From positions 1-9,797 of the forward strand of contig JAOZPL010000050.1 of assembly GCA_029932795.1 (NCBI GenBank): 9,797 bases of DNA. The letters are read 5' to 3'. A program made the position numbers and the translations under genes. Shown one piece after another: positions 1 through 5,110 of the stretch. The DNA comes from Candidatus Zixiibacteriota bacterium. Lineage in GTDB: Bacteria; Zixibacteria; MSB-5A5; GN15; FEB-12. The notes below the pieces were generated by a model, which was given only the letters and a program-made list of their open reading frames with translations, ran no database searches and was not told the origin of the DNA. Position 1 is the first letter of the stretch. Every line of letters begins with the position of its first letter.

Positions 1-367
1 CCAGATTGTGGGTGATGATCTGTTTGTGACCAATCCCAAAAGGCTGGCCCGCGGTATCCGGGAGAAATCGGCCAATTCGATTCTTATTAAGCTGAACCAG
101 ATCGGCACGCTGACGGAAACTCTGGACACGATCGGCATGGCGCAAAAAGCAGGCTACACGGCGGTAGTCTCGCACCGTTCCGGTGAGACGGAAGATACCA
201 CTATTGCCGATGTCGTCGTTGCCACCGGCGCGGGACAGATCAAAACCGGTTCTATCTGCCGGACGGATCGCATCGCCAAGTACAATCAATTGCTTCGAAT
301 TCAGGAGACAATCGGCAAACATGCCATTTATCCCGGCATGGATGTCTTTTACAATATCAGTCGGTGA
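1..367 (+). CDS. eno: Enolase, C-terminal part (5' end outside window)
   Basis: Enolase (2-phosphoglycerate hydro-lyase) is the cytoplasmic glycolytic enzyme that makes phosphoenolpyruvate. Only the last 121 residues are here, from codon 2-4 to the TGA at 365-367, out of roughly 430 in a full enolase. The fragment holds several family landmarks in order. QIVGDDL carries a Mg-binding Asp (yeast D320). LIKLNQIGTLTET carries the catalytic Lys (yeast K345). SHRSGETEDTTIAD carries the substrate-binding His-Arg-Ser (yeast H373 to S375). QIKTGSICRTDRIAKYNQLL carries the second Lys (yeast K396). No frameshift is seen and all these residues are intact, so the gene is very likely functional. It precedes ftsB, an arrangement seen in many bacteria. 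The downstream gap of 255 bases is rich in palindromes. Confidence 0.97.
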   Translation, partial: QIVGDDLFVTNPKRLARGIREKSANSILIKLNQIGTLTETLDTIGMAQKAGYTAVVSHRSGETEDTTIADVVVATGAGQIKTGSICRTDRIAKYNQLLRIQETIGKHAIYPGMDVFYNISR

Positions 368-391
368 GGGGGCTGGCATTTCATTAATCGT

Positions 392-572
392 GCTGTCCTG
401 CGCCCTCGCGTGACAGCCTTCCGATTGAAAAGCGTCAGGCGGGGTCACCTGACACCACGTGAAAACTCGGAACCCGACCTACTTAACCTCACACCGCCGG
501 TGGAGTATTCGTAGTAATTGTAGGTCAGGAGCCCTGCGCTCCTGACATGAGTGCGGCTGCGCTCCTGACATG
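392..572. repeat. Cluster of palindromes and a direct repeat in the eno-ftsB gap
   Basis: The eno-ftsB gap (368-622) holds no convincing gene but is densely structured. Visible elements are: GCTGTC/GACAGC arms at 392-397 and 412-417; GTCAGG/CCTGAC arms at 434-439 and 448-453; GACCTAC/GTAGGTC arms at 476-482 and 520-526, with a small CACC/GGTG hairpin inside; and a perfect 8-bp hairpin GTCAGGAG/CTCCTGAC at 524-531 and 539-546 with a 7-base loop. The 16-mer CTGCGCTCCTGACATG occurs twice, at 534-549 and 557-572, so the right arm of the last hairpin is duplicated. The words GTCAGG or CCTGAC recur five times. No stem is directly followed by a T-run, so a simple intrinsic terminator is not supported. 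This looks like a REP- or MITE-like non-coding repeat; whether it is dispersed in the genome cannot be seen from one window. Confidence 0.6.
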
Positions 573-622
573 CCCGGCTGTTTTTTCTTGCCCGTCTGCA
601 TGGCCGTCTTTTTATTCGCTAC

Positions 623-985
623 ATGCCTCGCCGTGTGAAGAAAAAGCCCTCGTTGTTGACCCCCGCAGGATCGCTGTTGAAGCGCCTGTCCAACACAGAT
701 GCCCGGCTTCGACGGCGAATAGTCCGGTATGGCCTCTGGATAATCGGTCTCATTTTTCTCTACTCCCTCATGAGTGGTACTTACGGTCTTCCACGGATTG
801 TCAAACTCAAGATGGAAAAAGAGACCTTGATCGAGGCCAACCGGAAGCAACTGGTCGAGCTGGTGGACGCGACCCGGCTGAGAAACATGCTCAGGTACGA
901 TGACACTTATATCGAGTGGATCGCCCGCAGCAGGTATTATATGGTTCGACCCGACGAGACCATTTACCGTTACCGGGGTCGCTAG
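623..985 (+). CDS. ftsB: FtsB/DivIC-family septum formation protein
   Basis: This is a small bitopic division protein. In the FtsB/DivIC family such proteins join FtsL and FtsQ (DivIB) at the septum and help activate septal peptidoglycan synthesis. The 120 residues show the family layout. A basic cytoplasmic N-terminus (MPRRVKKK, further Arg at 28-35) comes first, then one membrane segment at about 36-50 (GLWIIGLIFLYSLM), then a short coiled coil at about 56-80. The C-terminal segment, with YIEWIAR at 96-102 and the MVRPDETIYRYR tail at 107-118, resembles the conserved end of the family. The ATG at 623 has no clear Shine-Dalgarno sequence. The frame is open further upstream, but this start already gives a slightly long family member. 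Its place right after eno supports the call. recO follows after 6 bases, so co-transcription with recO and glyQS is likely. Confidence 0.85.
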   Translation: MPRRVKKKPSLLTPAGSLLKRLSNTDARLRRRIVRYGLWIIGLIFLYSLMSGTYGLPRIVKLKMEKETLIEANRKQLVELVDATRLRNMLRYDDTYIEWIARSRYYMVRPDETIYRYRGR

Positions 986-991
986 GATCCC

Positions 992-1786
992 ATGCCGCTA
1001 GAAAAAGCCGAGGCTGTGATCCTCAAATCATTTGACTGGTCGGAGTCTTCACGGACAGTGCACTTTATTACCCGTGAGTTTGGAAAACTTGCGCTCGTGG
1101 ACAGGGGAGGTCGGCGTCTGAATACGAAGCGGGGACGCCTGTTGCCTTTCAGCAGAATGGAGGTCACTTTCTATGCCTCGCGAAAGGAAACCAGCGGCTA
1201 TATCTCTGACGCCGAAATGATCGAACCTTTCTCCTTTGAAAAAGAGGGGACGCTCGGACGGCTGGCTTATGCCTCGGCGGCCTGTGAACTGCTTTATCTG
1301 CTATTGCCCGACGAAGAACCGCAAACGGTGCTTTACGGTTATTTTATTTCTTATCTGCGTCAGGTGACTCAGGTTGAGAAACGCTGTCTGCCGGCCCTGT
1401 TTATTGCTTTTTTCCTGCGGTTGCTGTCGCAGCTTGGCTATAAACCCTCACTGGCATACTGCTGTGGTTGCGGAGCGGAGATCGCGAATCTGACCGCTGA
1501 AGAGGAGCTGCTTCAGTTTTCGCCGGAACGTGGAGGACTGATCTGCCGGGCTTGTCAGAAACCGGGAGAGTATTATATTGGCCTTTCGGCCGGGGAAGCC
1601 AAACTGCTTGAGACCTTGCAGCGCGCATCCTTAAACGAGGCTGCTTCCCTGCCGATAGGTTATCGGGACGCCCGGCATTTGATAGAAGTGCTGACCAGTT
1701 TCCTCAAGTTCCATTCCGGTCTGTTGTCGGACCTGAGGTCGCTGGCGTTCCTCGAAAAGCTGAAAACCAGTCAGTTGAACGGATAA
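992..1786 (+). CDS. recO: DNA repair protein RecO
   Basis: RecO works with RecR, and RecF in some pathways, to load RecA onto SSB-coated single-stranded DNA during gap repair and recombination. The 264-residue product has the usual family length. The N-terminal OB-fold region (about 1-80) begins MPLEKAEAVILKSFDWSESS and contains the conserved TREFGKLALVDRGGRR stretch. The helical C-terminal part carries a four-cysteine zinc site: CxxC at 157-160 (CCGC) and CxxC at 185-188 (CRAC), as in zinc-bearing RecO proteins. The start ATG lies 6 bases after the ftsB stop, and the TAG stop plus GGA (983-988) doubles as a weak ribosome-binding site. The glyQS start is 6 bases beyond the TAA, which points to one operon. 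No defect is seen. Confidence 0.95.
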   Translation: MPLEKAEAVILKSFDWSESSRTVHFITREFGKLALVDRGGRRLNTKRGRLLPFSRMEVTFYASRKETSGYISDAEMIEPFSFEKEGTLGRLAYASAACELLYLLLPDEEPQTVLYGYFISYLRQVTQVEKRCLPALFIAFFLRLLSQLGYKPSLAYCCGCGAEIANLTAEEELLQFSPERGGLICRACQKPGEYYIGLSAGEAKLLETLQRASLNEAASLPIGYRDARHLIEVLTSFLKFHSGLLSDLRSLAFLEKLKTSQLNG

Positions 1787-1792
1787 AAAAAG

Positions 1793-3130
1793 ATGACAGC
1801 CAAGAAGACCAACGACATGATGGACAAGATAGTGTCGCTGTGCAAACGGCGCGGCTTTGTATACCCCTCCTCGGAAATCTATGGTGGGCTTGGTTCCTGC
1901 TGGGACTATGGCCCGCTGGGCGCGGAGTTGAAACGCAATATCGACAGCTTCTGGTGGGATGCCATGACTAACCGGCGGGACGACATTGAGGGTCTGGACG
2001 CCTCTATTCTGATGCATCCCCAGGTCTGGCATACGTCCGGCCACGTGGAGGAGTTCTCCGATCCGTTGGTTGACTGCAAGACGTGCAAGGGACGGTTTCG
2101 CGCCGACAAGCTGGAAGAAAGCCGCTGTCTGCTGAAACCATCCAAGACGCCGCTGGAGTGCGGCGGTGAGCTGACACCACCCCGCCGCTTCAACCTGATG
2201 TTCAAGACGTTTATGGGGCCGGTCGAGGATGAATCGAGTATCACCTATATCCGCCCGGAAACCGCCCAGGGGATATATGTCAATTTCCTCAATGTCAAGA
2301 ACTCATCCCGGCAGAAGATTCCGTTTGGGATTGCCCAGATCGGCAAAGCGTTCAGAAACGAGATCACGCCGGGTAATTTCATCTTTCGTACCCGTGAATT
2401 CGAGCAGATGGAGATGCAGTATTTCATCCATCCCGATGAGGATGAAAAGTGGTTTGAGTACTGGCGGGAGCAACGCTGGCAGTGGTATAAGGCTCTTGGA
2501 ATCAACATGGACAAGCTGCGCTGGCATGAGCACGAGAAGGATGAACTTGCTCACTATGCTAAGAAGGCTTATGATATCGAGTATGAATACCCCTTCGGCT
2601 GGCAGGAACTGGAGGGCGTCCATAACCGTACCGACTTCGACCTGACACGTCATATGGAAGCCACCGGCAAGGACCTGCGCTATTTCGATGAGCGGTTTCC
2701 TGAGAAGTTTATCCCCTATATCATCGAAACCTCGGCCGGTTGCGATCGGACACTGCTGACCGTTCTGGTGGATGGCTACGATGAGATTGAGGTCAAAGGA
2801 GAGAAACGTGTCTTTTTGCGCCTGTCGCCCAGGATCGCACCCATCAAGGCGGCGGTGTTTCCGCTGGTAAAAAAAGACGGGATGCCGGAGTTTGCCCGGA
2901 ATGTCCATCAGCAACTCAAGAAGCGGTTCAAAGTCTTTTACGATGAGTCCGGAGCGGTTGGTAGGCGTTATGCACGTATGGATGAAGCCGGTTGTCCTTA
3001 TTGTATTACAGTCGACGGTCAGACGCTACAGGATGAAACAATGACTGTCCGCGAGCGGGACTCCATGGAACAAACACGTATGAAAACGGAAGAGATTATT
3101 GACTTCCTGGCTGATAAGGTCAGGGGTTAG
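1793..3130 (+). CDS. glyQS: Glycyl-tRNA synthetase, dimeric class II type
   Basis: This class II aminoacyl-tRNA synthetase charges tRNA-Gly in the cytoplasm. At 445 residues in a single chain it is the alpha2 (archaeal/eukaryotic/Thermus-like) form, not the GlyQ+GlyS alpha2-beta2 form. The N-terminal KRRGFVYPSSEIYGGLGSC (18-36) and DYGPLG are hallmarks of this type. Motif 2 lies near 187-211 (FRNEITPGNFIFRTREFEQ), RPETAQGIYVNF at 154-165 helps form the active site, and motif 3 near 311-323 (IETSAGCDRTLLT) ends in the GxDR signature. The anticodon-binding domain follows at about 348-445, with TVRERDSMEQTR near the end. Cysteines at 95, 98, 112 and 123 lie in an insert that may bind zinc; this is an inference. 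The gene sits 6 bases after recO and is probably the last in the ftsB-recO-glyQS unit. The next gene is convergent. Confidence 0.97.
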   Translation: MTAKKTNDMMDKIVSLCKRRGFVYPSSEIYGGLGSCWDYGPLGAELKRNIDSFWWDAMTNRRDDIEGLDASILMHPQVWHTSGHVEEFSDPLVDCKTCKGRFRADKLEESRCLLKPSKTPLECGGELTPPRRFNLMFKTFMGPVEDESSITYIRPETAQGIYVNFLNVKNSSRQKIPFGIAQIGKAFRNEITPGNFIFRTREFEQMEMQYFIHPDEDEKWFEYWREQRWQWYKALGINMDKLRWHEHEKDELAHYAKKAYDIEYEYPFGWQELEGVHNRTDFDLTRHMEATGKDLRYFDERFPEKFIPYIIETSAGCDRTLLTVLVDGYDEIEVKGEKRVFLRLSPRIAPIKAAVFPLVKKDGMPEFARNVHQQLKKRFKVFYDESGAVGRRYARMDEAGCPYCITVDGQTLQDETMTVRERDSMEQTRMKTEEIIDFLADKVRG

Positions 3131-3206
3131 GTTTCTCGTAGTGCCGGCAATATCCCGCGCGGTTCAGCAGGTGTATAGGACTGTCAGGGCAGAGGTAACT
3201 TCCTTC

Positions 3207-3458
3207 TCACCAGATCTCTTCTTCGATGGCGCGGGCGATGTCTTCGACAGTGGGATACATAGTGGGTTTGTCACTGCGCGGCTTGTTGCGTTTATCCCTT
3301 AGCGCGTGGCCGTTTATAATGACGGTTGGCGATTTAACCGGCTGCTCAGATTCTATAATTCGGGCCAGAATCCCTCGATCCCGAACGTATTCCCAGACGA
3401 AGTCTCTTGTTTGAGCCTGGCGGGGATCTTTCCGTGAGTAGATCAGGCCGATCTCCAT
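3207..3458 (-). CDS. Small protein with glutaredoxin-like pattern, no cysteine
   Basis: This is an 83-residue cytoplasmic protein of unknown function. The start is well supported by a strong AAGGAGG site (3464-3470) 5 bases before the ATG. The sequence pattern suggests a thioredoxin/glutaredoxin fold: a first strand MEIGLIYSRKDP, a helix, a second strand ending ILARII, then SPTVIING (43-50), in which P44 fits the family's cis-proline before a strand, and a C-terminal helix VEDIARAIEEEIW. The CxxC site expected after IYSRKD is replaced by D11-P-R-Q14 and the protein has no cysteine, so redox catalysis by thiols is excluded. It lies 173 bases downstream of selD on the same strand and is convergent with glyQS. 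A link to selenium metabolism is possible by position only. The fold call is inferred from pattern and is not certain. Confidence 0.72.
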   Translation of the reverse strand: MEIGLIYSRKDPRQAQTRDFVWEYVRDRGILARIIESEQPVKSPTVIINGHALRDKRNKPRSDKPTMYPTVEDIARAIEEEIW

Positions 3459-3463
3459 CTCTG

Positions 3464-3470
3464 CCTCCTT
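3464..3470 (-). promoter_or_regulatory. Strong Shine-Dalgarno site of the 83-residue gene
   Basis: Read on the minus strand this is AAGGAGG followed by CAGAG and the ATG at 3458-3456. It is the best ribosome-binding site in the window. It fixes the start of the small glutaredoxin-like gene and argues that the gene is real. Confidence 0.75.
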
Positions 3471-3478
3471 GGCATCAA

Positions 3479-3508
3479 CTTATATTCATACAATTGGTCG
3501 GTCAACAA
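3479..3508 (-). promoter_or_regulatory. Possible promoter of the 83-residue gene
   Basis: On the minus strand a TTGTTG box (3503-3508) and a TATAAG box (3479-3484) are 18 bases apart, in an AT-rich stretch 20 bases before the ATG. An overlapping TTGACC (3500-3505) would give a short spacer of 15. The match to the housekeeping sigma consensus is moderate. If used, the gene would be transcribed separately from selD with a very short leader. The rest of the 3459-3631 gap is AT-rich, notably around 3561-3582, with no other feature seen. Confidence 0.35.
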
Positions 3509-3631
3509 GAATCTATATCTTATACGGATAGGAGGCCGATCTGTCACACGCACCGGTGGGATTTTTAATATTTTTTCTATAAAGCAAGTTTAGGACAGGT
3601 TGCCATTAAGGACTGATTCGAGAAGCTGCTT

Positions 3632-4687
3632 TCAAGCTACCATGATGGGGTATTCGTTGCGCGGTTCCACCTGCCCGATCTGCCTGTCCGGCAGACCATT
3701 GTCCCTGAGAGCGCGCTGGAAACCCCCAGCTCTGTCTTCGGGCACGGCAATCAGGAGACCGCCGGAAGTCTGCGGGTCAAACAGGACTATCCGGTATCTT
3801 TCATCGGTCTTGTCGGTGAAATGTACCTTACCATCAAGATAATCGCGATTGTTCCTCCCTCCACCTGGGACCATCTCCGGTATGGCGAGTTCCAGTGCCT
3901 GCTGCAGAAGTGGCAGCCGGTTGGGGAAGACCCGGATTGTCACGTCCGACGCGCAGGCAATTTCATAGGCGTGACCCAGAAGGCCGTAGCCGGTTATGTC
4001 GGTGGCGGCGTGGGCGTCGTGGGACAACATCAGCTCGGCAGCCTTGCTGTTCAGTGCCGTCATCTGGGCAATGGCAGCATTGACAGGGTCGCCATCAACA
4101 GCATTCTTCTTTATTGCAGTCGTAATTAGACCTGTGCCAAGTGGTTTGGTCAAGAAGAGTATGTCGCCTGGTTGGGCACCGGCGTTGGTCAGTATCCTAG
4201 CCGGGTTGATCAGGCCTGTCACAGCCACGCCGTATTTGAGTTCTTTGTCCTTGATGGAATGTCCGCCAACAATAAAAGCCCCGGCTTCCTCGATTTTCTC
4301 GCTGCCCCCCCGGAGGATTTCGGTAAGGATATCCGGTGCCATTTCTCCGACGGGGAAACCGACGATATTGAGTGCTGTAAGGGGACGGCCACCCATGGCG
4401 AAGACATCCGAGAGGGCGTTGGCGGCTGCTATCCGGCCAAAGTCATAGGGATCGTCAACAATCGGCGGAAAGAAATCGACCGTTTGCACCAGCGCCTGAT
4501 TTTCACTGATTCTGAAAACAGCGGCATCGTCTGCCTTGTTAAAACCTACCAGAAGGTCCGGGTGCTTCGTTTGCGGCAGTTTTTTGAGGACTTCAGTCAA
4601 GAACCTTGACCCCAGTTTTGATGCTCAACCGGCGGAACTGACCTCGGCGGTCAGTTTGATGGTGGCTTCCCGACGTTTGTCTTCCAT
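3632..4687 (-). CDS. selD: Selenide, water dikinase (selenophosphate synthetase), selenocysteine form
   Basis: SelD makes selenophosphate from selenide and ATP, the selenium donor for selenocysteine-tRNA and for 2-selenouridine in tRNA. The full product is 351 residues, and codon 21 is an in-frame TGA (4625-4627) best read as selenocysteine. The N-terminus reads IKLTAEVSSAG-U-ASKLG, which aligns with the family active site GAGCGCK: U21 replaces E. coli Cys17, S23 falls at Cys19 and K24 at the essential Lys20. Then come DDAAVF (53-58), the DFFPPIVDDPYDFGRIAAAN region, a GGHSI motif, TDITGYGLLGH and FDPQTSGGLL, all typical of the family. Starting instead at the internal TTG (4600) would remove the catalytic residue. 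The ATG at 4687 is the first start after an in-frame TAG four codons upstream; no clear Shine-Dalgarno sequence precedes it. A GATAAT-like box lies at 4713-4718. The true stop is also TGA. Confidence 0.95.
4590..4627 (-). promoter_or_regulatory. Selenocysteine codon and bacterial SECIS-like hairpin in selD
   Basis: Directly after the UGA codon (4625-4627, minus strand) the coding mRNA can form a hairpin. Its upper stem is GTCAAG/CTTGAC (4610-4605 pairing with 4601-4596) with a GTT loop. A G-T pair adds to its base, and a lower ACT/AGT stem (4616-4614 with 4592-4590) lies beyond a 3/3 internal loop. The apical GGU begins 20 bases after the UGA, nearly the same distance as in the E. coli fdhF SECIS, whose apex is AGGUCU; here it is AGGUUCU. 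In bacteria this element binds SelB, which delivers Sec-tRNA. Stem, apex and spacing are seen directly; SelB binding is inferred. Confidence 0.85.
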
Positions 4688-5110
4688 AGCTACAAACTAA
4701 CACGAACCACAGATTATCGCAACCTCTCGTTGGCTCGTACAGCTTCGGCAAACTGAACAGTATCTCAGCCGGGCTGCTGTCTTAATCCGGTTCGCTTTGT
4801 CGAAACGGAGCCGGACGTCATGTGCAAAGTATGCACAGCGGTTGGCGGAGATGGACTCTTCAAATCCGGCTGGAGTTTCCGATGAAATAAAGAGTCGGTG
4901 CTGGATGCCCGGTGAATGGAAACGATACAGATCTGAAGGATGCATGTCGCAATGGTCGCTACGGTTTTCATTGCTGTTCCTCTGGAGCTGGCAGCATGAT
5001 TACAAGATCCTATTGGATGAGCGTTTTGAGAAATGAACGGGCGGTCTGATCCCCGGCAGAACAGGTCAGCAGCAAAGTGATGTCAACGGGACCATGTAAG
5101 GCGGGAGTCA
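4688..5110. other. 423-base intergenic region between divergent selD and the 709-residue gene
   Basis: No gene here is convincing on either strand. The region should hold the promoters of the divergent neighbours, but only weak boxes are visible (GATAAT-like at 4713-4718 for selD). Two overlapping minus-strand ORFs are present. One (4697-4945) is cysteine-rich and ends 9 bases before selD. The other (4765-4971) has an AGAGGA site and a hydrophobic start but then drifts into low-quality Ser/Thr/Pro-rich sequence. A plus-strand ORF (4797-5036) resembles no family. A small GTGCA/TGCAC hairpin lies around 4820-4836. No tRNA fold was found. Confidence 0.5.
4697..4945 (-). CDS. Doubtful 82-residue cysteine-rich ORF upstream of selD
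   Basis: I do not recognise this product. Its last third has a run of cysteines, YCSVCRSC at residues 62-69 and CGSC at the very end (79-82), in a CxxCxxC-x9-CxxC pattern that could bind metal. The TAG stop is 9 bases before the selD ATG on the same strand, a spacing that would allow translational coupling and might explain why selD lacks its own ribosome-binding site. Against it, no Shine-Dalgarno site precedes the ATG at 4945, third-position base use looks unselected, and a competing frame (4765-4971) has the better start. It could equally be chance or a decayed gene. Confidence 0.2.
   Translation of the reverse strand: MHPSDLYRFHSPGIQHRLFISSETPAGFEESISANRCAYFAHDVRLRFDKANRIKTAARLRYCSVCRSCTSQREVAIICGSC

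Noticed and set aside
547..903. Open frame of 118 codons on the plus strand overlapping ftsB
   Set aside because: It begins inside the palindrome cluster and its product resembles no family. The overlapping frame has a clear FtsB/DivIC layout.
3541..3585. Palindrome CACCGGTG followed by a T-rich stretch on the plus strand, as a terminator for glyQS
   Set aside because: It lies more than 400 bases past the glyQS stop and beyond a gene on the other strand, and the palindrome has no loop bases, so a stable hairpin is unlikely.
3821..4609. Several plus-strand open frames opposite selD
   Set aside because: They are antisense to a well-supported selD and show no family pattern or ribosome-binding sites.
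4625..4627. The TGA in selD as a nonsense mutation or sequencing error
   Set aside because: It falls exactly on the catalytic Cys/Sec position of the family and is followed by a correctly spaced SECIS-like hairpin. The rest of the gene is intact, so recoding is the better explanation.
4851..4868. CTTCAAATCC on the plus strand, resembling the anticodon loop of tRNA-Sec (UCA), close to selD
   Set aside because: The stem-loop would need a 9-base loop, no T-arm (GGTTCGA-like) follows at the right distance, and no 8-bp acceptor stem or CCA end can be drawn. A selC gene is not supported here.
5041..5110. Possible cyclic di-GMP riboswitch in the leader of the 709-residue signalling gene
   Set aside because: Only a GCAAAG word and a GGTC/GACC pairing are visible. 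The two conserved hairpins and the A-rich core of the GEMM class are absent.
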